Source: Saprospiraceae bacterium
Lineage (GTDB): Bacteria; Bacteroidota; Bacteroidia; Chitinophagales; Saprospiraceae
Length of the DNA stretch: 64,000 nucleotides
Direction: 5' to 3'
Assembly (NCBI GenBank): GCA_016715985.1
Contig: JADJXD010000001.1
Span: 1,550,001 to 1,614,000, forward strand
Below, piece by piece: positions 1 to 8,321 of the stretch (positions are counted from its first letter, which is position 1; each line of letters starts with the position of its first letter). Both the position numbers and the translations under genes were made by a program. The notes beneath the pieces are model-generated. The model searched no databases, was not told the DNA's origin, and was given only the letters and a program-made list of their open reading frames with translations.

Positions 1-744
1 CAATAATGAAAAAACAATAATTGTAATCAATAACCTGTAAGCCCAGAGATTTATTCGGGGTAAACGAGATAGATAAGCCGCAGTCAGAAAGCCACCTGCT
101 GATTGGCCGACAGCCATGACTAAACCAATTTTCCAATCAATCAGACCCTGAAAGGCAAAAATCAACATCGCCAGGAATGTATAAATAAAAATGACGACAG
201 TTTTGACGGCATTTGCCTCCATCATGCTGTATCTGGAAGCCAACACTAAAACAATCAATATAAATATTCCGGCACCCATCTGAATAAATCCTCCGTAAAA
301 CCCTATCATCAGATATGCAGGAATGGTGACCCATTTGGAGAGTTTGAAGGCTTTATCTGATTCGATGAGCCATCTTTCCGGTTTAAACAAAACCGCAATA
401 AACATGACGATCATCATGTATTTAAAAACTTCCAGAAAAATTTCATTTGAAACCTTCAAAGCAACAAACACACCTGCGATAGCACCTATTATACTATATA
501 TAATAATATGTCTGCTTCTTTCCAGATCCAGTACCTTACTTTTCATAAAACCCAGACCAGTTCCGGCTGTCTGAAAAACGATGCCGACCCTGTTGGTGCC
601 ATTTGCAATATTACCGGGGAGTCCCAGCACATTTGTTAATAAACTAAGGGTGATGACTGATCCATTCCCCGCTAATGTATTGATGCCACCCGCCAGAAAA
701 CTTCCGGCTATGACTAAGATGTATTGGAATACGGTGATGTCCAT
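1..744 (-). CDS. TauE/SafE family membrane permease (partial, 3' end cut by window)
   Basis: Reverse-strand frame open from an ATG at 744 to the first base of the window, 248 codons with no stop, so the C-terminus is missing. The product starts MDITVFQYILVIAGSFLAGG and contains the glycine-rich, asparagine-containing first helix (GGINTLAGNGSVITLSLL) typical of TauE/SafE permeases, then several hydrophobic helices with a second inverted half starting near YGGFIQMGAGIF. The family is a set of inner-membrane anion exporters or importers, often for sulfite or sulfoacetate; the substrate here cannot be read from sequence. The start lies 5 bp downstream of the methylmalonyl-CoA epimerase stop, which suggests co-transcription. 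The family call is secure, the substrate unknown. Confidence 0.88.
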   Translation of the reverse strand, partial: MDITVFQYILVIAGSFLAGGINTLAGNGSVITLSLLTNVLGLPGNIANGTNRVGIVFQTAGTGLGFMKSKVLDLERSRHIIIYSIIGAIAGVFVALKVSNEIFLEVFKYMMIVMFIAVLFKPERWLIESDKAFKLSKWVTIPAYLMIGFYGGFIQMGAGIFILIVLVLASRYSMMEANAVKTVVIFIYTFLAMLIFAFQGLIDWKIGLVMAVGQSAGGFLTAAYLSRLPRINLWAYRLLITIIVFSLL

Positions 745-749
745 TGAAA

Positions 750-1157
750 TTATGATACTATCTCCTGACAAAGTTCAATCAGGACACCATTGGCAGATTT
801 CGGATGAACAAAACAAACTAATTTATTATCAGCACCGCGTTTGGGTTCTTCATTTAGAAGCATAAACCCGGCTTCTTTGAGCCGCTCCATTTCACAGAGA
901 ATATCATCTACGGCAAATGCGATATGATGAATGCCTTCTCCCTTCTTATCTATAAATTTTTGAATTGCACTGGTTTCTTTCGTTGACTTAAGAAGTTCAA
1001 TTTTATTGGGACCATTGAGAAAAAATGAAGTAATCACTGATTCGGAGCTAACTTCTTCCCTTTTGTAAGGTTCTGAACCCAATAGAGAAGAAAATAAAGC
1101 TTCACTTTTTTCAAGATCATTTACTGCAATACCTATATGTTCAATCTTTTGTATCAC
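750..1157 (-). CDS. mce: methylmalonyl-CoA epimerase
   Basis: A 135-residue vicinal-oxygen-chelate protein, the usual length for methylmalonyl-CoA epimerase, which interconverts the R and S forms of methylmalonyl-CoA in propionate and odd-chain metabolism. Visible metal-site residues are His7 in the N-terminal KIEHIGIAV motif, the His77-His78 pair in GIHHIAFAV and Glu128 in GVLIELCQ. The start is GTG, and its bases overlap the stop of the upstream secreted-protein gene (GTGA), a classic translational-coupling arrangement. A TauE-type permease follows 5 bp downstream. A related glyoxalase-fold enzyme is the only real alternative. Confidence 0.9.
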   Translation of the reverse strand: MIQKIEHIGIAVNDLEKSEALFSSLLGSEPYKREEVSSESVITSFFLNGPNKIELLKSTKETSAIQKFIDKKGEGIHHIAFAVDDILCEMERLKEAGFMLLNEEPKRGADNKLVCFVHPKSANGVLIELCQEIVS

Positions 1158-4000
1158 CTTAACACCCGCAACAATGAAACATCTCCACCCAGTTTTTTAT
1201 CAATACCGTAAGCGGTATATCGGGCTCTCCATAAATAAACCTCAGCAGGTGCAGTCTCGTCATTAAATCTGCCATTCCATTCATCTTCGACTCTGTTTGA
1301 TGTAAATATTAATTGACCCCAGCGGTTGAATATCAAAAACTCATAATCCTGAACAGCTTCCAGACAAACTTCCCCTTTGATAATCGGCCCGAAAGTTTTA
1401 TTATTATCCATCGTGGAAGTATCAATTGTTTCCGGGAAAAAAGCATTGGCATATGTTAAAGTTAAATCAGGCGCATTGGCCTGCACTTTTGCTTCAAAAC
1501 TATTATCACAAAAATCAGTAACTGTTACACTATATTCTTTATAATCCGTCACATTGATATCATCTGTATTGGTAGCACCCGTGGACCAAACCACGGATTT
1601 TGCAAAACCATCGTAGTCCACCGATACCCTAACAAATCCCTGTGCGCAATTGACACCAAGATCCGGAAAGGAAGTTAATTCTATTCTACTGATTAAATCA
1701 TTTTCAGGTGAAAATACCACATTTATCTGTCCGGTAACCTGAATATTCGGACAGGTTCTTTCTGAAACTGTCACTGAATATGTACCGGGACTTCCGACAA
1801 CTATTGAATTTACATTATTTGTTCCGGTGCTCCATCTGACAGAACTCGATTCACCTGTAAAAGCTACTGTAATCCTGGCGCCTCTATCCACACAAAAATC
1901 TGCAAAGGAACTTGTTAAGGAATTAAGTGTTAGTCTTGGGAATTGAGACTCAGGAAGCGTTACAGTGGCAACTTGAGATGTTCCACAGAAATCAGTAACT
2001 GTTACGGTGTAAGTCCCTGCCTGGACAACCGAAATACTCTGAGTAGTCTGTCCTCCAATACTCCATTGATAAGTGTATTGGGCAACTGCACCGGTAGCAT
2101 TTCCGTTGGCTGTTAGTATTCCTGTATTTTGATTACAAAACTGAGAAAAATCCTGCGTTATAGTGGCTTGCGTTATTTTGGTTGGCAGGAATTGAAGGTT
2201 ATAGGTAGCAGTAGCTACTTCATCACATTGATCAGTGATAGTTACACTATAGTTGCCCAATTGATCCGTATCTATAAAATTTACACCTGATTCTCCCGTG
2301 CTCCATACTATTGATTTTATCTGTGGATGACCCGGCTGATAACCAGCAATAATTCTTACTTCACCAGTTGTACAAAAATCTCCCAAAGTTTCAATCAAAG
2401 TTGCGGAAGGAAGCGTGAATCTATTCAGTTTTGCAGTATCACAAAGCATGTAACAAACCCGTTCGTTAACGGTGACTGTAACACTATACTTTTCATCATC
2501 AAATACTGTCAGGGAATCTGTTTCGGGGCCTTGAACTCCAGTACTCCATTCATAAAAAGTAGCTCCTGAAATCGGTGTTTTAAAAGTCCAGACGATCGGT
2601 TCATTAGGACAAAAATTTCTGGTTTCCAATGAAATAGCCTGTACGTCATGTTTAAATGCACCGAAATCAAATTCGACTTCTTCTACATAGCCGGTATCTT
2701 TTGACACCCATTGAAATGTATCCGCAACTATACTTAAATCAAAAAATATGTCTTCTGCAATATCTTCTTCGCAAGTGGAACTTCCGTTTGGATCAAGTTT
2801 TATCATTCCTGTGATCACTTTTTCTTCATTTTCTACGGAGCTTCCAAAAATAACGGAACCTCCATCCTGAGCTGTAAAAAGACCACCCAGATATCTTTCT
2901 GTTCCTTCTACCCGAGGGAATTTTTTCTTCCACACGACTTCGCCACTTTTACTCAATTTTGCAGCAAAAATCAAAACTTCTTTGGTTGTACTATCTATAT
3001 TAACACCTTCAATGACAATATTATCACTTTTGTCCACTGTCACATGCTTGATAATATTTTCGTCACCCGTATTAAATCTGACTTCTTTAGACCATTCAAC
3101 AATACCGGTTTTATCTGTTTTCATGATAAAACTATTTCTAAGATCCGAAGTGGTGTCATTACTGATTATCGAAATACCTGTAGAAACAATGGATGAATCA
3201 CTCAGCATTTCCACATCAAATGAATTCGGAATGTATTTTAGATTTTTGCTATCCAAATATCTCCTACTCCATTTTATAGTGCCTAAAGTATCCATTAAAG
3301 TTATAAAGTGTCTGGGATCTTCAATACTTGCAAGACCGGTTATCAGGAGATTTTTGTCCACAGTACTTTTCATTCGTGTTGTGAATGAGCCAATTTTAAA
3401 AGTGGCAGGATCAAGTCTGTATAATTTTGAAAAAAGTAAATTCCCCTTCAGATCAGTTTTATTTATGAGAATATTTCCATCCTGTTGAAAATTTGCTCTG
3501 TCTGATATTGTATATAAGGAGCTATCGATGGCAGCAATAAACGCATTCCCGATTGTATCTTTAGATTCTTCTGACAGGCCATATCTTTTGATTTTACCCA
3601 TTCCTCCTTCTTTACTGATACTACCTACCAGTGTATTCGCTTTGTCAGGATGTTCTGTAACAAAAGTAAAATAAATAGAATCATTGACTGCCTGGACAAT
3701 GTTGCTTTGTTGGATTGACAGATAGTTGGCATCTTCTTTCAGAGCAATTTTTGTTGACCAAAGAGGGTCCCCCTTTATTTTGTAAGCAGTGATGACAATA
3801 GAATCAACCAGATCTACACTACCTTCTTTATGTGTTAACAGGTCTAAAGAAAGGTATTTTCCATCTTTCAGTTGCATGCCACTGACATTGATAAGTGACT
3901 TATCATTGAAAGTATTGTATGTTCGGTGAAATGCGTCCTGTGCAAAAATGCTTTGAACAAACAATCCACTCAATAAAACTAAAATAATTCTGAACTTCAT
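1154..4000 (-). CDS. large secreted protein with Ig/PKD-like repeats and type-B T9SS sorting domain
   Basis: 948 residues. An N-terminal signal peptide ends near FVQSIFAQ. Residues 20-430 look like a beta-propeller built of repeated units with [L/V]xWSRR-, VEWSKEV- and VVWKKK-like strands. Residues 470-860 hold about five Ig/PKD-like repeats, each with a [Y/V/R]xWSTG strand followed by YSVTVTD. The last 80 residues (YEFLIFNRWGQLIFTSN, then EVYLWRARY) are the gliding-motility-associated C-terminal domain that marks type-B T9SS cargo, so the protein should be exported and kept at or released from the cell surface. Its stop overlaps the mce start. No catalytic motif was seen; adhesion or structural use is a guess. 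Confidence 0.87.
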   Translation of the reverse strand: MKFRIILVLLSGLFVQSIFAQDAFHRTYNTFNDKSLINVSGMQLKDGKYLSLDLLTHKEGSVDLVDSIVITAYKIKGDPLWSTKIALKEDANYLSIQQSNIVQAVNDSIYFTFVTEHPDKANTLVGSISKEGGMGKIKRYGLSEESKDTIGNAFIAAIDSSLYTISDRANFQQDGNILINKTDLKGNLLFSKLYRLDPATFKIGSFTTRMKSTVDKNLLITGLASIEDPRHFITLMDTLGTIKWSRRYLDSKNLKYIPNSFDVEMLSDSSIVSTGISIISNDTTSDLRNSFIMKTDKTGIVEWSKEVRFNTGDENIIKHVTVDKSDNIVIEGVNIDSTTKEVLIFAAKLSKSGEVVWKKKFPRVEGTERYLGGLFTAQDGGSVIFGSSVENEEKVITGMIKLDPNGSSTCEEDIAEDIFFDLSIVADTFQWVSKDTGYVEEVEFDFGAFKHDVQAISLETRNFCPNEPIVWTFKTPISGATFYEWSTGVQGPETDSLTVFDDEKYSVTVTVNERVCYMLCDTAKLNRFTLPSATLIETLGDFCTTGEVRIIAGYQPGHPQIKSIVWSTGESGVNFIDTDQLGNYSVTITDQCDEVATATYNLQFLPTKITQATITQDFSQFCNQNTGILTANGNATGAVAQYTYQWSIGGQTTQSISVVQAGTYTVTVTDFCGTSQVATVTLPESQFPRLTLNSLTSSFADFCVDRGARITVAFTGESSSVRWSTGTNNVNSIVVGSPGTYSVTVSERTCPNIQVTGQINVVFSPENDLISRIELTSFPDLGVNCAQGFVRVSVDYDGFAKSVVWSTGATNTDDINVTDYKEYSVTVTDFCDNSFEAKVQANAPDLTLTYANAFFPETIDTSTMDNNKTFGPIIKGEVCLEAVQDYEFLIFNRWGQLIFTSNRVEDEWNGRFNDETAPAEVYLWRARYTAYGIDKKLGGDVSLLRVLR

Positions 4001-4162
4001 ATATTACGGTTTCAAATCCCTGAAAAGATTATAATACTATTTGCTATTATAAAAATATTACAATGATCAATTAACGGCTAAAGATATATATTTTATTCTT
4101 TTATCGTTATCCGAATTATAAAAAATATAGTGTTAAATGTACTTTTGGTATAATACAAGACT

Positions 4163-4594
4163 TTACTGTTTCAGATGGGCTTTCAGAAACTGAATGGCTT
4201 CTCTATATCCATCTAGTCCTTTACCTACTATACTGTGTAATGCAGATTCCTTGATATAGTTTGTCTTACGGTATGGCTCTCTGTTATAAATATCACTCAA
4301 ATGCACTTCTATAACCGGTGTTGTAATCGCAAGCAATGAATCTGCAATCGCTATGGAAGTATGTGTAAATCCCCCTGCATTCAGAATAATACCATGATAT
4401 CTGAAACCCACACTATGCAATTTGTCTATGATATCTCCTTCGTGATTGGACTGATAATAATGCAGATTAAACTCCGGAAACAATTTTTCGAGATCCACAA
4501 AATACTCATCAAAAGATGTGGTACCATAAATTTCAGGCTGTCTTTTTCCCAAAAGATTGAGATTGGGTCCGTTTATGATTATAATTTGTGTCAT
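4163..4594 (-). CDS. aroQ: type II 3-dehydroquinate dehydratase
   Basis: 143 residues, the standard size of the dodecameric type II dehydroquinase of the shikimate pathway, which converts 3-dehydroquinate to 3-dehydroshikimate. Family landmarks are in order: INGPNLNLLGKRQPEIYG (catalytic Arg and Tyr loop), QSNHEGDIID, LNAGGFTHTSIAIADSL (catalytic Asn and substrate-binding segment), VIEVHLSDIYNREPYR with the catalytic His, and a final GYREAIQFL helix. It begins 9 bp after the recQ stop on the same strand, so the two are probably one transcript. Confidence 0.96.
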   Translation of the reverse strand: MTQIIIINGPNLNLLGKRQPEIYGTTSFDEYFVDLEKLFPEFNLHYYQSNHEGDIIDKLHSVGFRYHGIILNAGGFTHTSIAIADSLLAITTPVIEVHLSDIYNREPYRKTNYIKESALHSIVGKGLDGYREAIQFLKAHLKQ

Positions 4595-4603
4595 CAGATT
4601 GTG

Positions 4604-6805
4604 TCAATGGGCTACTTCAGAAATAAACTTTAATCTGGTGAGCAATACTTCCTGTTCATTGATATCATCTTCACTTAGTTTTCTGATGGCAGTTTCGATG
4701 GAATCTGTATCTGCAGATCTGAAATAATCAAAAATCTCTTCAATGATTTCTTCATCCACTCTGTCTTTGATATAATAACTGATATTTAGCTTTGTACCTG
4801 AATCTACGATACCATTCAATTCATATAAAAGCTCATCATAAGTCATCTCAACATGTCTGGCTATATCTTCCAGTGGCATCTTTCGGTCAATGGACTGAAT
4901 GATAGTCACTTTATTTTTTGATTTATTAGCTACCTGCTTGATGACAACATCGGTCGGGCGGTCTATTTCGTTTTCTTCTACATACTTTTTGATGAGTTCG
5001 ATGAATGGCTTTGCAAATTTAGTTGCTTTCCCCTGACTGACACCTGATATCTTCAGCATATCATCCATCGTAATCGGATAAAAAGTAGCCATATCCTGCA
5101 AAGATGGTTCCGAAAAAATAACCCATGGCTGTATTTTCAGTTTTCTTCCTTCTGATTTTCTGAGATCTTTGAGCAACTCTACCAAAACGGTATCCAATGC
5201 TGCACCCTGAGAACCACCAGTATCAATATCCGAATCGTCTTTCACCGTAAAATCCCTGTTGAGCGGAATCATGATGGAATGCGGATTTTTGATAAATGCT
5301 TTTCCTTTATCTGTCAGTTTTAATATACCGTACTGTTCTATTTCTTTGAAAAGTAAGTCATTCAGTATTGCCTGACGGAATATGCTATGCCAGAACAATT
5401 CATCTTTATCAACACCTTTTCCGAAAAGCGGCAATTTATCAAATTTAAAATCTTTCATATCTTTGGATAATTTGCCGGTGACAAATTCTACCAGGATTTT
5501 GACAGTATAATTTTCATTCAGTTGCTCTATCACCTGAAGAGCAAGCTTCATCTGATCTTTTACTTCTTCTTTTTGTTTCGGGTGCTTACAATTGTCGCAC
5601 ATATTATTACAACGGTCGTCGTTGTATTCTTCACCAAAGTAATGCAGCAAAAACTGACGTCTGCAAGAGCTTGTTTCCGCATAAGCTATGACTTCTTCCA
5701 TCAACTGTGCACTGAGTTCCCTTTCAGCTACCGGCTTATCCCGCAGAAATTTTTCGAGTTTCAGGATGTCTTTATATGAATAAAAAGCAAGACAATTGCC
5801 TTTCAGACCGTCACGTCCGCCTCTTCCGGTTTCCTGATAATAATTTTCGATACTTTTAGGAATATCATAATGTATCACAAAACGGACATCGGGTTTATCA
5901 ATACCCATTCCGAATGCAATCGTAGCCACGATTACTTCCACTTCTTCCATCAGGAAGTCATCCTGCACCTGTGTCCTTGTTTTTGCATCCAATCCTGCAT
6001 GATAGGCCGCAGCTTTGATACCATTGACATTCAGTATTTTTGCTATTTCTTCCGTAGATTTTCTGGATTGAACGTAAATAATCCCGGACTTGCCGATTGA
6101 AGTTTTGATAAACTGTACTATACTTTTTATTGCACTGTCCTTATTGACTTTTGGCCTTATTTCATAAAACAGATTATCTCTGTTGAATGAGGATATAAAG
6201 GTATTTGCTTTTTCGATTTCAAGACTCTTGAGAATATCAGTCTGCACTTTGGGTGTTGCTGTTGCGGTCAAAGCAATTACCGGAATGTCTTTGCTGATAG
6301 ATGAAATCATATGTCTGATACGACGGTATTCCGGTCTGAAGTCATGTCCCCATTCAGATATACAGTGCGCTTCATCTACGGCAACAAATGAAATGTCATT
6401 ATTTTTGAAAAACTCGATATTTTCATCCTTCGTAAGTGTCTCAGGAGCTATAAAAAGCATTTTGGTTTTACCGCTTATGATCTCCGTCTTGACATCATTC
6501 ATTTGTGTCTTATTGAGGGATGAATTCAGAAAGCTGGCAATATTATCTTCATTACTGTATGCCCTGATGGAGTCCACCTGATTTTTCATCAATGCGATGA
6601 GTGGAGATATTATGATAGCTGTGCCGGACATCATCATTGCCGGAAGCTGATAACACAGACTTTTGCCTCCGCCGGTCGGCATGATCACAAAAGTATTTTT
6701 GCCTTCGAGAACACTTTTTACGATTTCTCTCTGATGACCTTTGAAGGTTTCAAAGCCGAAGTATTTTTTCAGTGACACATTAATATCCTGATCTGTATAA
6801 ACCAT
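4604..6805 (-). CDS. recQ: ATP-dependent DNA helicase RecQ
   Basis: 733 residues from the ATG at 6805. A longer frame reaches 6880, but its extra 25 residues do not resemble the family, while MVYTDQDINVSLKKYFGF is a normal RecQ beginning. Domains in order: SF2 helicase core with Walker A (MPTGGGKSLCYQLPA, about residue 43), DEAHCISEWGHDFRPEYR and SALTATAT-type motifs; helicase C-terminal domain ending QETGRGGRDG; a Cys-type zinc-binding segment (CRRQFLLHYFG, then CNNMCDNC); RQC winged helix; an HRDC-like region near residue 530-610; and a helix-rich tail. It unwinds recombination and replication intermediates. Divergent from kdsD across about 100 bp. Confidence 0.96.
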   Translation of the reverse strand: MVYTDQDINVSLKKYFGFETFKGHQREIVKSVLEGKNTFVIMPTGGGKSLCYQLPAMMMSGTAIIISPLIALMKNQVDSIRAYSNEDNIASFLNSSLNKTQMNDVKTEIISGKTKMLFIAPETLTKDENIEFFKNNDISFVAVDEAHCISEWGHDFRPEYRRIRHMISSISKDIPVIALTATATPKVQTDILKSLEIEKANTFISSFNRDNLFYEIRPKVNKDSAIKSIVQFIKTSIGKSGIIYVQSRKSTEEIAKILNVNGIKAAAYHAGLDAKTRTQVQDDFLMEEVEVIVATIAFGMGIDKPDVRFVIHYDIPKSIENYYQETGRGGRDGLKGNCLAFYSYKDILKLEKFLRDKPVAERELSAQLMEEVIAYAETSSCRRQFLLHYFGEEYNDDRCNNMCDNCKHPKQKEEVKDQMKLALQVIEQLNENYTVKILVEFVTGKLSKDMKDFKFDKLPLFGKGVDKDELFWHSIFRQAILNDLLFKEIEQYGILKLTDKGKAFIKNPHSIMIPLNRDFTVKDDSDIDTGGSQGAALDTVLVELLKDLRKSEGRKLKIQPWVIFSEPSLQDMATFYPITMDDMLKISGVSQGKATKFAKPFIELIKKYVEENEIDRPTDVVIKQVANKSKNKVTIIQSIDRKMPLEDIARHVEMTYDELLYELNGIVDSGTKLNISYYIKDRVDEEIIEEIFDYFRSADTDSIETAIRKLSEDDINEQEVLLTRLKFISEVAH

Positions 6806-6908
6806 TTTTCTTTTTATTAAAATATCTGTTCGGTAATTCCGATAAAAATAAGCATTTATAGAATAGTCGCAAATTTCCAAGCAAAAAATTTATCAACATA
6901 CTCTCATT

Positions 6909-7976
6909 TTGCTTTGTGAAATCCTGAAAATGAGCTTTAATTGTTTACTTTTGAGCTTCATTTTTTCCACCTTTTTTCAAACGGATGCCAAAAATACAAA
7001 ACTGCAATTGAAAAATCACATAATTATCAAAGAAAAAATCCAACAAACTTTAGCCATCGAGGGAAATACGCTTATTGGACTGTCTAAACATGTACCTGAA
7101 GAGACGATAAAGGCAGTGGAGCACATTTTTTATTCCCGGGGCAGATTGATCATTACGGGCATTGGAAAAAGTGCCATTATAGCTCAAAAAATAGTTGCAA
7201 CACTCAATTCCACAGGGACGGCTTCCTTCTTTATGCACGCTGCGGATGCTATACATGGAGATCTGGGCATGATCAGAGAAGACGATGTGGTGATGTGTAT
7301 ATCCAAAAGTGGCGATACTGCTGAGATAAAAGTTTTAGTACCACTCATCAAAAGTTTTGGGAATACCCTCATTGGAATGGTATGTAATGAATCATCTTTT
7401 CTGGGAAAATCATCAGACTTCCGAATTGTAATACCCGTCGATCAGGAAGCAGACCCGAATAATCTGGCGCCTACAACGAGTACGACTGCCCAGCTTGCTA
7501 TGGGAGATGCTATTTCTATGTCTCTCCTTACACTAAGAGGGTTTTCTCCGGATCATTTTGCAAAATACCATCCGGGCGGCAGTCTGGGCAAACAGCTTTA
7601 CATGCGTGTAGATGACATTTATCGCCAAAATGAAAAACCGAAGGTCTATCTGACAGATAAGCTCAAAACGGTCATCATGGAGATTACTTCCAAAAGACTT
7701 GGTATGACAGCAGTGCTCGACGATAACGAAAATCTGCAAGGGATTATCACTGATGGTGATCTCAGAAGAATGCTTGAAATTCAAACGGATATCTCCGGTA
7801 TCCATGCTTCTGACATTATGAACGTAAAACCCAAAACCATTTCAGGCGATACATTGGCGATAGAAGCTCTCAATATAATGCGTTCCCACAGTATAACTCA
7901 ACTGATCGTGCTGGATGACAGACGATATGCAGGGGTGCTGCATCTGCATGATTTATTAAGAGAGGGGATTGTGTAA
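6909..7976 (+). CDS. kdsD: D-arabinose-5-phosphate isomerase (KpsF/GutQ family)
   Basis: The enzyme makes D-arabinose 5-phosphate from ribulose 5-phosphate, the first step towards Kdo in LPS. A SIS domain (ITGIGKSAIIAQKIV; the phosphate loop SKSGDTAEIK; PTTSTTAQLAMGDA; HPGGSLGKQL) is followed by two CBS domains. The N-terminus is doubtful. The frame has ATG codons at 6909 and 6930, but the first about 33 residues are hydrophobic and not family-like, and a TACTTTTG promoter-like box lies inside them at 6946-6953. A TTG at 7008 (LKNHIIIKEKIQQTL) would give a normal-length protein. The functional call is strong, the start uncertain. Confidence 0.92.
   Translation: MLCEILKMSFNCLLLSFIFSTFFQTDAKNTKLQLKNHIIIKEKIQQTLAIEGNTLIGLSKHVPEETIKAVEHIFYSRGRLIITGIGKSAIIAQKIVATLNSTGTASFFMHAADAIHGDLGMIREDDVVMCISKSGDTAEIKVLVPLIKSFGNTLIGMVCNESSFLGKSSDFRIVIPVDQEADPNNLAPTTSTTAQLAMGDAISMSLLTLRGFSPDHFAKYHPGGSLGKQLYMRVDDIYRQNEKPKVYLTDKLKTVIMEITSKRLGMTAVLDDNENLQGIITDGDLRRMLEIQTDISGIHASDIMNVKPKTISGDTLAIEALNIMRSHSITQLIVLDDRRYAGVLHLHDLLREGIV
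6946..6953 (+). promoter_or_regulatory. possible -7 box for kdsD
   Basis: TACTTTTG fits the Bacteroidota -7 consensus TAnnTTTG exactly. No TTTG lies at the ideal 19-21 bp upstream. If used, transcription would begin near 6960, inside the longest kdsD frame, and would force a downstream start such as the TTG at 7008. Confidence 0.35.
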
Positions 7977-8321
7977 AAAAAAATTAGTGCAGGGTTGCAA
8001 ATTTTATATTTTTTGGCAATACAGCGTATGTGATCAGAAATAGCCTAAAATGAAATTAAAATCTAACTGTATTGCATTACACAATCCTAAATTGAATAAA
8101 ATTTTAAAATTAATTGTGTTTTCAAAATCCTGTTTATTACCTAGTCCTAAAAATCAAAAATAAATGTCTAATGCAGCCAAAAATCATTAATAACTTTATG
8201 AAGAAATTTTAAAAAATATACATATAATTAACTTAAAAATGCGATTGTAATAATATATGATTTATACACTAATTTTTTCAGATGGGGTTAAACTGTCCCT
8301 CTTCATTAAAAAAAGGAAATT
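7977..8321. other. AT-rich intergenic region without a recognisable gene
   Basis: 345 bp between kdsD and a secreted-protein gene. I saw no coding frame, tRNA or clear promoter. The last 11 bases of kdsD (GGATTGTGTAA, 7966-7976) recur as a perfect inverted copy at 8077-8087 with about 100 bp between; this is too widely spaced for a normal terminator. An AGGAAA sequence sits 9 bp before the next start. Confidence 0.5.

Noticed and set aside
323..865. Plus-strand open frames with Pro/Ser-rich translations
   Set aside because: They lie antisense to the TauE/SafE permease and epimerase genes, whose minus-strand products have clear family sequences.
6894..6903. AACATACTCT upstream of kdsD as a lone end of the MITE at 11100-11260
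   Set aside because: Only 10 bp match and no second arm was found nearby; chance in AT-rich DNA is likely.
7966..8087. Terminator from GGATTGTGTAA and its inverted copy
   Set aside because: The arms are 100 bp apart with no T run, too far for an intrinsic terminator.
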